In this document: positions 55,132 to 64,000 of the stretch, piece by piece | Layout: each line of letters opens with the position of its first letter | Position numbering within the stretch: the first letter of the stretch is position 1 | DNA from: Spirosoma oryzicola | GTDB lineage: Bacteria > Bacteroidota > Bacteroidia > Cytophagales > Spirosomataceae | Assembly (NCBI RefSeq): GCF_021233055.1 | Contig: NZ_CP089538.1 | Coordinates: 1,965,501-2,029,500 of the forward strand | Direction of reading: 5' to 3' | DNA: 64,000 nt | The notes under the pieces: model-generated | The model's input: the letters and a program-made list of their open reading frames with translations, nothing else | Database searches by the model: none | Told to the model about the DNA's origin: nothing | Translations under genes and position numbers: made by a program

Positions 55132-56102
55132 TTGGCTTTCTCGTAAAATTCGTACGTGATCGTCCACGTTACTTCCTGACCAGGAGCCGCTTCCAGACGG
55201 ATGTAAGGCTCTGGACAGGAAGTGGTTGCGCAGGCCCAGTAGACCAACTTTTCTAGAGGCTGATCGCCCGTAATACGCACGCCCGCGCCGATTTTTTTAT
55301 TTTCGATACGGATGTCGTAATCCTTAGCGGTAGACGACAAACCTTGCAAACCCGCGCTGAAAACGGTTTCTTTTTTCTCGAAATCGCGCGAATAGACGAG
55401 CCGGTTGCCCTGCGTCTGAATAAGATCGCCAAACCCTTTACCGTCCGCTTTGACCGTAAACGGAAGTTCTACTTCAATGCCGGGGCCAGTGGGTTGCTTG
55501 TCGATGACAAAAAAATTGTGATTGTACACGCTCGTCCTGATGGGTTGCTTCCCTGTGTTTTTCAGACGGTGTTCCAGAATGAGTTCAGGTTTCCCTTTCG
55601 TCAACCGGACCGTCTTGAGGTAGTGGTACCCATAGCCCGTAGCGGGATCGGTCAAATCGTGCGTAAAATCAACGTGATCGCTGTACCGGTCGACTTGCCG
55701 CTTGCCCGGATTGGCTATGTCGTAATAGCGAGCGAAGGTGTAGGGCTTATCGTCGGGTTTTCGCAATGCGCCAACGCCTATTTTGACGAAGGTATCACCC
55801 GCTTTGGCGTCGGTATAATTGAGCGGAGTAAATTCTTCGACGGGGCCGTTGATCGCGTCATGCAGCTTGGGATCGTAATTGTCAAACCACTGATCGACGA
55901 AATTATGGCCTTTGTAAGTAAGGTTTTTGAACGCTCCCGACCAGTCGAAACGGGTTCCCCGGTAATAGCCCTGCTGTTCATCGGGTAGATACAGCGTGGT
56001 CTGAATGAGTCCGTTCGACAATTCTGTTTGAGGCCATTCTGCCGGGGGCGTGGTGCTACACAGCCCAAGAGCGCCGACTGCTGCGATGAGTATTTTTTTC
56101 AA
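55128..56102 (-). CDS. Mutarotase-like periplasmic lipoprotein, unknown function
   Basis: Starting at the TTG at 56100-56102 gives about 324 residues with the leader LKKILIAAVGALGLC, ending in a lipobox. The ATG at 56153 would prepend 17 residues without a leader pattern. The mature part is all-beta, with RGTRFDWSGAFKNLTYKGHN and LEHRLKNTGKQPIRTSVYNH, resembling the galactose-mutarotase fold (the His in YNHNFF is a possible catalytic site). A mutarotase would supply the right anomer to the adjacent PQQ dehydrogenase. The fold and role are inferences from sequence pattern and place. Confidence 0.65.
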   Translation of the reverse strand: MKKILIAAVGALGLCSTTPPAEWPQTELSNGLIQTTLYLPDEQQGYYRGTRFDWSGAFKNLTYKGHNFVDQWFDNYDPKLHDAINGPVEEFTPLNYTDAKAGDTFVKIGVGALRKPDDKPYTFARYYDIANPGKRQVDRYSDHVDFTHDLTDPATGYGYHYLKTVRLTKGKPELILEHRLKNTGKQPIRTSVYNHNFFVIDKQPTGPGIEVELPFTVKADGKGFGDLIQTQGNRLVYSRDFEKKETVFSAGLQGLSSTAKDYDIRIENKKIGAGVRITGDQPLEKLVYWACATTSCPEPYIRLEAAPGQEVTWTITYEFYEKAK

Positions 56103-56156
56103 GGTCGTATGCGTTTGTTGGACGTGTTTGCAGAGTATTCCTAATGATGTCAACTG

Positions 56157-56186
56157 GTGGCGTCAGTTTCTCAAAACTGACGCCAC
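56157..56186. repeat. REP-like palindrome, GTGGCGTCAG subtype
   Basis: GTGGCGTCAGTTT and AAACTGACGCCAC are perfect 13-bp arms around the CTCA loop. It separates SusD from the mutarotase-like gene and could alter mRNA stability in the operon. Confidence 0.85.
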
Positions 56187-56200
56187 TTCGGAAAAGCGTA

Positions 56201-57685
56201 TTAATTCAGGTTCGGATTGATTGACGTATCCGAGTAAGGCAATGGGAACCAATAATTTGCCTTTGTGATCGCCTTGATTGGTTGCAGATCGTCGGCGCTC
56301 TTGTTGGCATTGGCCGCTTCGACGCGCTCGAGTCGGACAAGGTCAAACCAGCGGGTCCGCTCACAGGCAAACTCCCAGGCACGTTCCTGTACCACCTCGT
56401 CGGCAAATTGGGTGGCCGTCAGCCCATCAGCTGTTGACAGTGCTTTGGTACCCGTCGCCCGACCCCGTAGTCGAACTTGGTTAAGAGCATCATACGCAGC
56501 CTGGTCGGGACCACTTGTACTACGGGCTTTGGCTTCTGCGTAAATCGTTAGCACGTGCGGGTAACGCATCATAACCGACGGCAGCGAAATGCTGGACGTA
56601 ACGACATTGCCTTTGATGTACCATTTCTGGTAGTACGGGTGCTTCGTCAGGCTCTGCTGCCAGGGGATTTTAGTCGAGCCAAGACCGAACTCGGTGCGGA
56701 AGGTAGCCGACTTGCGAGGACCTTCGGGAAAGTCGCGGAAGAAATTCAGTTCGGCAAACATATCGTCCCAGCCACCTTCTTCGCCGGGCATGGTTGTGTT
56801 CCCGTACGTAGCATTGGCCGTACCGCTACCGCCCGTGAAACCGCTGATCTGGAATACCGATTCGGGAATGCTGGCCACCGCAGGGTCGTTTGCAAAAACC
56901 TCCGCAAAAGTCGGCATCAGCTGAAAGCCGTAGGTTGCCCGGTTGTCGATCACTTCTTTGGCTTTAGCCGCTGCCAGATCGTATTTGTCGGTCTGTTTCA
57001 AAGGCCAGCCCGCCATTGTCAGGTACACGTCCGCGAGAAACGCCTTCGCCGAACCGACGTTTGGGCGACCCGGATCGCGTCGGGTGTTAGGCAGCAGGGT
57101 TTCCGCTTTCTTCAGATCCTCAACGATAAGCGCGTATACCTCCGCTGGCGTCGATTTTTTTACCGTCAGGAGATCGGCGGAGTATTCGCCCACCGTGATG
57201 AGCGGAATGTTGCCGTAAAACCGGGTGAGCCAGTAGTAGGAAAAGCCCCGGATGAAGTACGCTTCGCCTGCAATAATGTCGATCGTTGCTTTCGTACCGC
57301 TTGTTTTCTGGTAATTGTTGATCACGTTGTTTGCCCCCTGGATGGCTTTGTAACAGCCATTGTACACAGCGCCCGACCGCTGGTTCGTGGTCGATACGGT
57401 GAATTGATCGAACTCCCGCCAGTCGGCTTTGTTGCTGGCCGGGTGCGTCGTCACGTCGTCGCTGCCGAGGGTAGCCGCATTGGCCGAGGGGTGAATAAAA
57501 CCGTAGCCCCACTGGTTGGCCAAACCCCGGTACGAGCCGGTCAGGGCCGATTCCAGACCGTCCTGCGTGGCGAGTACGTTGCCGCCGTACAGCAGACCGG
57601 TTGTATCTTCTTCTAAATAACTTTTACAGCCTGCGGTGAGCATAGCCGCCAGTGAAAATATAAGTAACTTTTTCATGAATGTCAA
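56201..57685 (-). CDS. SusD/RagB-family surface glycan-binding lipoprotein
   Basis: The 494-residue protein has a leader ending in LTAGC (lipobox Cys). The TPR-rich SusD fold is shown by GAVYNGCYKAIQGANNVINN, AGEAYFIRGFSYYWLTRFYG and RPNVGSAKAFLADVYLTMAG, and the C-terminal SusD block by VVQERAWEFACERTRWFDLV. It caps the SusC channel on the outer membrane and delivers oligosaccharide to it. It follows SusC by 6 bases. Confidence 0.95.
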   Translation of the reverse strand: MTFMKKLLIFSLAAMLTAGCKSYLEEDTTGLLYGGNVLATQDGLESALTGSYRGLANQWGYGFIHPSANAATLGSDDVTTHPASNKADWREFDQFTVSTTNQRSGAVYNGCYKAIQGANNVINNYQKTSGTKATIDIIAGEAYFIRGFSYYWLTRFYGNIPLITVGEYSADLLTVKKSTPAEVYALIVEDLKKAETLLPNTRRDPGRPNVGSAKAFLADVYLTMAGWPLKQTDKYDLAAAKAKEVIDNRATYGFQLMPTFAEVFANDPAVASIPESVFQISGFTGGSGTANATYGNTTMPGEEGGWDDMFAELNFFRDFPEGPRKSATFRTEFGLGSTKIPWQQSLTKHPYYQKWYIKGNVVTSSISLPSVMMRYPHVLTIYAEAKARSTSGPDQAAYDALNQVRLRGRATGTKALSTADGLTATQFADEVVQERAWEFACERTRWFDLVRLERVEAANANKSADDLQPIKAITKANYWFPLPYSDTSINPNLN

Positions 57686-57691
57686 AACGGA

Positions 57692-60682
57692 TTAGAAGCC
57701 CAGGTTTACGCCAAGTGTATAGGTTTTCGAGTTTGGATAAGAACCGTAGTCAATACCGATAGCCGTATCGGTGTTTGACCCCACGCGGGCGGATTCTGGA
57801 TCTGGACCTTTGTATTTGGTAATGGTCAGCAGGTTCGTTGCGCTGAAGAATACCCGAAGGTTGGCTTTATTCTGGATGAAGCCCGTTGGTACTGTATACG
57901 AAAGACTTACGTTTTTCAGCCGAACAAAGCTGCCGTTTTCCAGGAACCGGCTCGACTGCGTAAAGGGCTGGTAGGTTCTGGTGAATGCCGGAATATCGGA
58001 CGTTTCGTTACCGGGGCGGTAGTAATCCCGGATCTCGGACAGAATGAACTGCCGGGCGTCGCCCGAACCTGATAAGGCAGCCGCCCGCGTGTAGTTGAGC
58101 TTATCGACGCCAAACACGCCGTTGAAAAATACGTTCAGCGTTAAGCCTTTATACGTAAAGGTGTTGTTCCAGCCACCCGTTGCTTTCGGAAACGCCCGAC
58201 CAATGATCTGAAAATCGTCGGTCGTAATGGCGTTGTCGCCGTTGAGGTCCTGGTAACGGGGATCGCCCGGTACGCGCCCGAACTGAGCGGCCAGATCAGC
58301 CTCGTTTGGTTTGAAGGTTCCCAGGTATTTCAAGCCCCAGTACGATCCCAGTGGCTCACCCGGCATCAGCATAAACTCGTTGGTGGATGACATACCGCCC
58401 CCAACACCCGTACCTTGACCAAGACGAGGCAGACCGCCCAAGCTAATCACTTTGTTTTGCAGTGTCGACAGGTTCAGGTTCGTTTCCCAGCGGAATCCGG
58501 CTTTGTCGATAGGCGTACCACCGATGGAGAATTCGAACCCGGTGTTTTCAACTTCGCCGACGTTCCGGGCCTGAGTACCACCACCCGCATAGCTTGGAAT
58601 CGCTACGTTGAGCAGAAGATCCGTTGTGTTTTTATTGAAGTAATCGGCTTCGATCCGCAGACGGCCATTCAGGAATTCCATTTCCAGACCCACATCGACC
58701 TGCTTGGTGGTTTCCCACTTCAGGTCGGGGTTGCCGGGGTTGCCCAAAATTACCCCTGCCGTGGCCGCCGAGTTGTTGAACGCAACCGAGGTTGTACCGT
58801 AGGTCGACAGCGTTGCGTACGGGTTGATCGCCTGGCTACCTGTCATACCCCAGCTTCCGCGCAGTTTCAGGTTGCTGAACACGTTGAGGTTTTTGATGAA
58901 ATCTTCTTCCGATAACCGCCAGCCCAGTGCCAAGGATGGAAACACGCTATACCGATTAGCTTCACCAAATTTCGATGAGCCGTCCCGACGAACCGCTGCG
59001 GTGACCAGGTATTTATCTTTAAAACCGTAGTTGATGCGGCCCAGTAGCGACAACAGCGTCCATTTCGAATAACCCGACGATACCGTAGCCGCTGTGTTGC
59101 CGCCGATGTTGTCGTAGCCTAGCTGAGGAAACCGCAGTCCAGAAGCACTCGCCGTGAAGTTTTGATCCGTAAACTGCTGCGTTTCCAACACCGCAACTGC
59201 ATTGATCGAATGATCACCAACTTTAAGGTCATAGTTTAAGCTATTGGTGTTTTGCAGCGTTACCTGTTCGGACGAATAGCGGCTTGCCGTCGGCACGTTA
59301 TTCGAGAGCCGCTTGCCGTTCAGGTTCAGGTTCTGCGCGTTCAGGTAGTTAACGGCATACTGTAAATCAAGCGACAACCCTTTAATGGGTAGTTTGTAGT
59401 TCAATCCACCGTTGATGTTCAACCCCGTCCGGTTCTGATCAACTGACTGATCGTACAGGTAATCTAATGGGTTCCTGTACACAGAACCGATGGGGTCCGT
59501 GAACGTAGGCTGACCGTCTGAACCGTAGGCGGGGGTTGTGGGTGCCCAGGCCAGTGCCTGCACGATGGCTCCACCGTCGAGGGTGTTGTGGTTCTGCGAG
59601 CGCGTACCCCACAGATTTAGCCGGAGCGATAGCTTATCGTTGATTTGTGTATTGATGTTCGTACGGAGAATGTACCGCTTGAAACCGCTGTTATTAACGA
59701 TCCCGTTCTGATTTAGGTAGTTGCCCGAGATCAAGAAGGTCGTTTTTTCGCTACCACCCGACAGCGTGATCTGGTGCTGCTGGCCGCTTCCCTGCCGAAA
59801 AACCAGACTCTGCCAGTCAGTACCGCCGTTTTGTTTGAACTGAGCGATTTGGTCTGATGTAAACGGAAGATTCGAACCGGTAGCCGTGGCGCGGGCATTC
59901 ACGATTTCGGCAAATTCACCGGCGGGTAGCACGTCGTACCGTTTAATGTTTTCCGAGATGCTGAACTGTCCTTCGTAATTGACTTTTAGCCCGCGCGCGC
60001 CCTTTTTAGTCGTGATGATTACCACGCCATTTGCCCCCCGGCTACCGTAAATCGAGGTCGAAGCCGCATCTTTCAGAATCTGAAGGGTTTCGATATCGTT
60101 CGGGTTAACGAAGTTGAAATTGGCACCCACATACCCATCGACAACGTACAGCGGGTCGTTATTGCCCAGTACGGAGTTTGCACCCCGGATACGGATACGC
60201 GCGTCGCCACCAGGAGCCCCGTTGGTCTGGGTTACCTGCACGCCCGCAGCCCGTCCCTGCAAAACCTGATCCAGACGGGTAACCGGTTGCTGGGCGAATT
60301 CTTTGGTCGAGATGGCCGTCAATGCGCCCGTTACGTCGGTTTTACGCTGCGTACCGTACCCGACAACTACGACTTCGTTCAGCGTTTTCTGATCCTCCGC
60401 CATCTGGACGTTGACGACCGAGCGGCCATTCACCGGTACGGTTTGGCTGACATACCCGATGTTGGAAAACACCAGCGACGTTGTACCTGCCGCATTAAGC
60501 GAGAAGTTACCCGACGCATCGGTAGATGTTCCCGTAGTCGTTCCGCTCACCTGAACGTTAACGCCAGGAAGTCCCTGGTTATCGGGACCGGTCACTTTAC
60601 CGGTCACTCTGGTACCCTGAGCGAACGCATAACCTTCGCAGAGAAGTAGCAGTACAATGAAAAACTTTACAGTTCTTTTCAT
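57692..60682 (-). CDS. SusC/RagA-family TonB-linked outer membrane protein
   Basis: With the ATG for MKRTVKFFIVLLLLCEGYAF the protein has 996 residues. A longer frame reads through a REP-like palindrome and is not coding. After the signal peptide come a carboxypeptidase-D-like domain (TRVTGKVTGPDNQGLPGVNV), the TonB box EVVVVGYGTQ, the plug with RIRGANSVLGNNDPLYVVDG, and a 22-strand barrel ending in YTLGVNLGF. It imports bound oligosaccharide with TonB energy together with the SusD partner. The substrate is probably the uronate- or galactose-containing glycan of the locus. Confidence 0.95.
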   Translation of the reverse strand: MKRTVKFFIVLLLLCEGYAFAQGTRVTGKVTGPDNQGLPGVNVQVSGTTTGTSTDASGNFSLNAAGTTSLVFSNIGYVSQTVPVNGRSVVNVQMAEDQKTLNEVVVVGYGTQRKTDVTGALTAISTKEFAQQPVTRLDQVLQGRAAGVQVTQTNGAPGGDARIRIRGANSVLGNNDPLYVVDGYVGANFNFVNPNDIETLQILKDAASTSIYGSRGANGVVIITTKKGARGLKVNYEGQFSISENIKRYDVLPAGEFAEIVNARATATGSNLPFTSDQIAQFKQNGGTDWQSLVFRQGSGQQHQITLSGGSEKTTFLISGNYLNQNGIVNNSGFKRYILRTNINTQINDKLSLRLNLWGTRSQNHNTLDGGAIVQALAWAPTTPAYGSDGQPTFTDPIGSVYRNPLDYLYDQSVDQNRTGLNINGGLNYKLPIKGLSLDLQYAVNYLNAQNLNLNGKRLSNNVPTASRYSSEQVTLQNTNSLNYDLKVGDHSINAVAVLETQQFTDQNFTASASGLRFPQLGYDNIGGNTAATVSSGYSKWTLLSLLGRINYGFKDKYLVTAAVRRDGSSKFGEANRYSVFPSLALGWRLSEEDFIKNLNVFSNLKLRGSWGMTGSQAINPYATLSTYGTTSVAFNNSAATAGVILGNPGNPDLKWETTKQVDVGLEMEFLNGRLRIEADYFNKNTTDLLLNVAIPSYAGGGTQARNVGEVENTGFEFSIGGTPIDKAGFRWETNLNLSTLQNKVISLGGLPRLGQGTGVGGGMSSTNEFMLMPGEPLGSYWGLKYLGTFKPNEADLAAQFGRVPGDPRYQDLNGDNAITTDDFQIIGRAFPKATGGWNNTFTYKGLTLNVFFNGVFGVDKLNYTRAAALSGSGDARQFILSEIRDYYRPGNETSDIPAFTRTYQPFTQSSRFLENGSFVRLKNVSLSYTVPTGFIQNKANLRVFFSATNLLTITKYKGPDPESARVGSNTDTAIGIDYGSYPNSKTYTLGVNLGF

Positions 60683-60781
60683 AATAAGGGTTTGAATAGA
60701 AATAATAAGTGTATGGAGTTTAAGGGATGAATAGGTAATGCTTGGGTACTTGTCTTGATGGTTTCGGCATTGCCGCCCGCG

Positions 60782-60858
60782 CGGTGGTGTCGGTTTCTCA
60801 AAACCGACCCTTGGCGTCAGCAATTTGTGTCGGTTTTGAGAAACCGACACCACCACGC
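60782..60858. repeat. Nested REP-like palindromes upstream of SusC
   Basis: A complete element, GTGTCGGTTT/AAACCGACAC around TGAG (60827-60850), and a half-broken one (60783-60808) lie head to head. The outer GGTGGTGTCGGTTT (60783-60796) can also pair with AAACCGACACCACC (60841-60854). The inverse of 60797-60825 matches 35469 onward. The element lies next to the DgoD-like stop. Confidence 0.8.
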
Positions 60859-60861
60859 CGA

Positions 60862-62109
60862 TCACCAGTCTACGACGGAGCCGTCGAGGGCGTTGTATGT
60901 TTCCGGGTTTCGCCAGTCGTGACCGATTTTATCTTTTAGTTGCGCTTCGTCTAGCTCGATGCCTAAGCCCGGCCCTTTGGGAATGAGTACGGTGCCATCT
61001 TTTTGTAGCTTGAACGGATTTTTGATATAGCCTTCTCCCAGCGAGACCTGCTCCTGTACCAAAAAATTAGGCACACTAGCCGCCAGGTGAAGACCTACGG
61101 CCAACGATATAGGCCCCATTGGGTTGTGGGGTGCAATCGGTACGTAATAGGCTTCGGCCATCCCTGCAATGATGCGTCCTTCGGTGATGCCCCCGGCATG
61201 GCATAAGTCGGGCTGAACGATGCTGACGGCTCGTTTTTCCAGTAATTCGCGGAAGCCCCATTTCGTAAAAATGCGTTCGCCAGCGGCAATGGGAAGGTGC
61301 GTACCCCGCGCAATGTCGGCCAGTACGTCAACGTTCTGCGCCTGAACGGGCTCTTCGACAAACATCGGATTGAAAGGCTCCAACTCCTTGATCAGTAGCT
61401 TGGACGTTTGGGGCGGAATGCTACCGTGGAAGTCGATGGCAATGTCCATATCGTCACCGCCTGCCTGGCGTAGAGACGCGAAATTATCGACCGCGTATTT
61501 GACGAATCGAGGGTTCTCGACAATGTTGGCGGGATTCTTTTTGGCTACGCCGGTTTTGATAACGGTGTAGCCTTCTTCTTTCCGTTTTTTCATGTCTTCG
61601 GGCGTACTCGCCCGACCGTATACCCGCACGCGGTCTCGGGTCGGACCGCCGAGCAACTCATACACCGGCACGTTGAGAAGTTTGCCTTTTATATCCCAAA
61701 GGGCATGATCAATACCGCTCAGGGCGCTGGTCAGGATGGGACCACCCCGGTAGAAAGCGTGCCGGTAAATCGCCTGCCAATGATGAACAACCTGCCGGGG
61801 ATCTTTTCCGATCAAATACGGTTCGACCTCCTTGATGGCCGTTTGAATCGTGAGTGCCCGACCTTCGAGCAATGGTTCGCCGAGACCCACAACGCCAACG
61901 TCGGTATGAATTTTAAGGAAAATCCAGCGGGGTTTGACCAGGAAGGTTTCGAGCTTTGTGATCTTGACTTTGCTGTAATCGGCAAAATGATCAGGACTGG
62001 ATGCGTACGATGTTTGCGGTAGTACCATCGTGCTCATACCCGCAACACCCAGCACTGACTGAATAGCGGACCGACGAGACATACCGGCTTGTTTCCGTGG
62101 CGATTTCAT
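60862..62109 (-). CDS. D-galactonate dehydratase-like enolase-superfamily enzyme with leader
   Basis: The 415-residue enzyme has SRRSAIQSVLGVAGMSTMVL at the start, a Tat-like or Sec leader; an ATG nine codons in may be the true start. The body follows E. coli DgoD closely: FYRGGPILTSALSGIDHALW, AIDFHGSIPPQTSKLLIKEL, MFVEEPVQAQ, LPIAAGERIFTKWGFRELLE and VQPDLCHAGGITEGRIIAGM, with the Asp and Glu metal ligands in place. It would dehydrate galactonate to 2-keto-3-deoxygalactonate, matching dgoK in the operon. If exported, the reaction is periplasmic. Confidence 0.82.
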   Translation of the reverse strand: MKSPRKQAGMSRRSAIQSVLGVAGMSTMVLPQTSYASSPDHFADYSKVKITKLETFLVKPRWIFLKIHTDVGVVGLGEPLLEGRALTIQTAIKEVEPYLIGKDPRQVVHHWQAIYRHAFYRGGPILTSALSGIDHALWDIKGKLLNVPVYELLGGPTRDRVRVYGRASTPEDMKKRKEEGYTVIKTGVAKKNPANIVENPRFVKYAVDNFASLRQAGGDDMDIAIDFHGSIPPQTSKLLIKELEPFNPMFVEEPVQAQNVDVLADIARGTHLPIAAGERIFTKWGFRELLEKRAVSIVQPDLCHAGGITEGRIIAGMAEAYYVPIAPHNPMGPISLAVGLHLAASVPNFLVQEQVSLGEGYIKNPFKLQKDGTVLIPKGPGLGIELDEAQLKDKIGHDWRNPETYNALDGSVVDW

Positions 62110-62176
62110 CTTAGGTAAGGGCGTAAGTCAATGTACGATAGATAAGTAAGGGTAACGGTATTGCTTCGGAGGTGGG

Positions 62177-62235
62177 TGTTGTGGTGTCTGCGGGGTCACC
62201 CGTTTGGTTTACTAGGCCCCGCAGACACCATAACA
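62177..62235. repeat. Palindrome between ManD-like and DgoD-like genes
   Basis: TGTTGTGGTGTCTGCGGGG (62177-62195) pairs with CCCCGCAGACACCATAACA (62217-62235) with one mismatch. The GTGGTGTC start resembles the REP core, but the inner part differs. It is intercistronic, just after the ManD-like stop. Confidence 0.7.
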
Positions 62236-62245
62236 CTAGAGATTT

Positions 62246-63601
62246 TTAAGGTCGGATGATGGTACCGTCCATCCGGCGTACCTGCCAGTTGGATTTGGTT
62301 GTGATCGGATACTTCGCGGCTTCTTTCTCGTTAATATCCACGCCCAGGCCCGGAACCTCATTGACCGACATATATCCTTTGTTCATGGTCGGACAGCCGC
62401 TAAACACGGCCTGTGTTTTCTCCGAGAAAGCCACCGCTTCCTGAATACCGAAGTTCCAGACGGCCAGATCGATGTGCGCATGAGCCGCGTGGCCTACCGG
62501 CGAAACGTCGCCCGGACCGTGCCAGGCCGTCCGAATGTTGAACCACTCACCCAGCCGGGCTACCTTCATGGCGGGCGTAATACCTCCAATCTGCGATACG
62601 TGAATCCGGATGTAATCGAACCACTGGTTGACCATTGGCTCTTTGAACTCGTTGATGTTGTTAAACAACTCACCCATCGCAATAGGTACCGACGTAACCT
62701 GCCGCAACTGGGCGAACCACTTCATATTTTCGGGGGAGAACGGGTCTTCGATAAAGAACGGACGGTAGTCTTCAACCTGCTTGATCATGTTGATGGCTTC
62801 CATCGGCTGCACCCGCTCATGAACGTCGTGGAGCAGTTCGATTTCTTCGCCACACTGTTTCCGAACCATTTCAAACATCTTGGGAACCGACTTTAAGTAA
62901 CCCAGTACGTTCATGTACGCATCGCCTTCGTAGCCAAAGCCAGCGTTTTTGAAATCGGGTTTGTCGACGTTGCTCCCCACGCCACCATAGCCGCCCTGCT
63001 GAATACGGATGTATTTGAAGCCTTGCTCCATGAACTTCTTCACGCTGTCGGCGGTGGCTTCGGGCGTGGTGCCGCCCGCGTGGGTGTAGCAGGGAATGGC
63101 GAAGCGAACTTTACCGCCCAGGAGTTGATAAACTGGCATCCCCGCCCGTTTGCCTTTGATATCCCACAACGCCTGATCGAGTCCACTCAAGGCATTGTTC
63201 AGTACGGGTCCGTTGCGCCAGTAAGAACTAACATAAGCCGACTGCCACATATCCTCGATGTTATCAACGTCTTTACCAACGCAGAACTCGTTGAGGTAGG
63301 TGTTGATCGCTACCACGACCGCAGCCGCGCGCTGGGTAAAGGTGGCGCAACCCAGGCCGTACAGACCCGGCTCGGTGGTTTCGACCTTGACGACGATCAG
63401 GTTCGAACCCTGCGGAGCCGTGGCAATGGCTTTGACACTTTTGATCTTAACAGGTGTCGTGCCGATGGCATACCCCGGTGTAGTTCTTTGCTCGCGGGCT
63501 TGGGCAGCCGATGGGCCGCCAAAGAGGCCTAGTAAACCAGCAGAAGAGCCGAAGCCCAGCATTTTTAAGGTGTCACGACGGCTTTGATCCGATTGATTCA
63601 T
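62246..63601 (-). CDS. Mannonate/gluconate dehydratase-like (ManD/RspA group) enzyme with Tat leader
   Basis: The 451-residue enolase-superfamily protein begins with SRRDTLKMLGFGSSAGLLGL, a good Tat signal, and AAQA before the mature domain. Family motifs are LYGLGCATFTQRAAAV, SYWRNGPVLNNALSGLDQAL, FFIEDPFSPENMKWFAQLRQ, IAMGELFNNINEF and AWHGPGDVSPVGHAAHAHID. ManD-group enzymes dehydrate mannonate or gluconate to 2-keto-3-deoxygluconate, although some members are nearly inactive. It is 136 bases upstream of the DgoD-like gene on the same strand. Its product could join the same kinase/aldolase route. Confidence 0.85.
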   Translation of the reverse strand: MNQSDQSRRDTLKMLGFGSSAGLLGLFGGPSAAQAREQRTTPGYAIGTTPVKIKSVKAIATAPQGSNLIVVKVETTEPGLYGLGCATFTQRAAAVVVAINTYLNEFCVGKDVDNIEDMWQSAYVSSYWRNGPVLNNALSGLDQALWDIKGKRAGMPVYQLLGGKVRFAIPCYTHAGGTTPEATADSVKKFMEQGFKYIRIQQGGYGGVGSNVDKPDFKNAGFGYEGDAYMNVLGYLKSVPKMFEMVRKQCGEEIELLHDVHERVQPMEAINMIKQVEDYRPFFIEDPFSPENMKWFAQLRQVTSVPIAMGELFNNINEFKEPMVNQWFDYIRIHVSQIGGITPAMKVARLGEWFNIRTAWHGPGDVSPVGHAAHAHIDLAVWNFGIQEAVAFSEKTQAVFSGCPTMNKGYMSVNEVPGLGVDINEKEAAKYPITTKSNWQVRRMDGTIIRP

Positions 63602-63650
63602 GAGAGAATTTGGGAAAAAGAGTTATTGGTAATGGTTTCAATTATTGGAA

Positions 63651-63757
63651 TGACAGGATGAACAGGGCCGGGTCCGCCAAAAATTACGGTGGGGAACTCT
63701 ATGGGCCATTTTTGAACAGAAGTACATAGCGAACCAGGTATCCTGTTCATCCTGTCA
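63651..63757. repeat. Inverted repeat of the ATCCTGTTCATCCTGTCA type
   Basis: TGACAGGATGAACAGG (63651-63666) and CCTGTTCATCCTGTCA (63742-63757) are perfect 16-bp arms 75 bases apart. The sequence resembles a short motif I recall as dispersed in many unrelated bacterial genomes. It lies between the partial SusD and the ManD-like gene. Confidence 0.7.
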
Positions 63758-63771
63758 ATGGTATTCAGTCG

Positions 63772-64000
63772 TTATTTTTTGTCCCACCAAACGCGGGTGT
63801 CCAGCGTATTTGGGCCCTGCCGAGCGATGGCTTCGTTGAGGCTTCCCGAGTTGACGACGATTTCACTGTCGGGGTAGGGCATACGGCGGATAAAGTCACC
63901 TTTTACTTCGGAGCCAGGGTATGGGTTTTTCTGCAACGTGGGATAACCACTGCGCCGGAAATTAGCGAAGGCTTCGTTGCCGTCCAGAAAACTGGCTACC
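63772..64000 (-). CDS. SusD-family lipoprotein, C-terminal end
   Basis: The last 76 residues are in the window; the gene runs off the right edge. VASFLDGNEAFANFRRSGYP and the final GPNTLDTRVWWDKK match the end of SusD-like (SusD-like_2 type) proteins. A second SusC would be expected just outside. It is upstream of the ManD-like gene on the same strand and may head the same transcription unit. Confidence 0.85.
   Translation of the reverse strand, partial: VASFLDGNEAFANFRRSGYPTLQKNPYPGSEVKGDFIRRMPYPDSEIVVNSGSLNEAIARQGPNTLDTRVWWDKK

Noticed and set aside
56555..57616. Long open frame on the plus strand (353 codons)
   Set aside because: It is antisense to SusD and rich in unusual residues; no family signature.
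60683..60865. N-terminal extension of SusC by 61 codons
   Set aside because: It translates the REP-like palindromes and lacks a leader; the ATG at 60682 gives a standard signal peptide.

Overview
The window looks like a chromosomal segment of a Bacteroidota bacterium of the order Cytophagales, most like Spirosoma and relatives. This placement is inferred from content, not from a database search. The supporting signs are a SusC/SusD pair plus a second partial SusD, many enzymes with secretion or Tat leaders, a DUF3667 protein, a membrane-anchored LytTR regulator, promoters of the TTG / TAnnTTTG type, weak ribosome-binding sites, and roughly balanced base composition. No tRNA, rRNA, CRISPR array or prophage was recognised.

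Left part (1-13.4 kb): electron-transfer flavoprotein genes (etfB and the start of etfA), a TPR protein, a lipoprotein, an Nramp-family transporter with an altered metal site downstream of dps, a Tat-leader sugar isomerase-like protein, and a porin-like outer-membrane protein. These are followed by a leftward operon deoR / hydantoinase-oxoprolinase fusion / methyltransferase, divergent from nudK and a DUF4406-like gene.

Middle (13.4-46 kb): a REP-associated tyrosine transposase (RAYT) sits among palindromic repeats of a family that is scattered through the window. Next come a large PIG-L deacetylase, a GH20 hexosaminidase, a membrane pyrophosphatase fused to an OmpA domain, prs-rplY, and a four-gene set (acyl-CoA dehydrogenase-like, PIG-L, methyltransferase, GT2). 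After these are PAP2, a sugar isomerase-like gene, a lone LuxR-type HTH, dienelactone hydrolase, fumC, GH3, a YgiD-like dioxygenase, and an autoregulated-looking marR-tolC-emrA-emrB efflux operon. The stretch ends with DUF3667, a LytTR regulator divergent from a membrane protein, and mqo.

Right part (46-64 kb): a sugar-acid / polyuronide utilisation locus. It contains a heparinase II/III-like enzyme, an alginate-lyase-family enzyme, an ExuT-type MFS transporter, KDPG/KDPGal aldolase, KDGal kinase, a PQQ dehydrogenase with a built-in cytochrome c, a mutarotase-like lipoprotein, SusD and SusC, galactonate dehydratase-like and ManD-like enzymes with export leaders, and the end of another SusD. 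Together the genes could encode uptake of an oligosaccharide, oxidation of a sugar to an aldonate and its dehydration outside the cytoplasm, import of the 2-keto-3-deoxy acid, then phosphorylation and cleavage to pyruvate and glyceraldehyde-3-phosphate.

The most unusual items are the palindrome family (conserved cores set inside longer, locus-specific perfect palindromes) with a RAYT whose HUH motif has lost a histidine, the pyrophosphatase-OmpA fusion, and the apparently exported De Ley-Doudoroff-type pathway.
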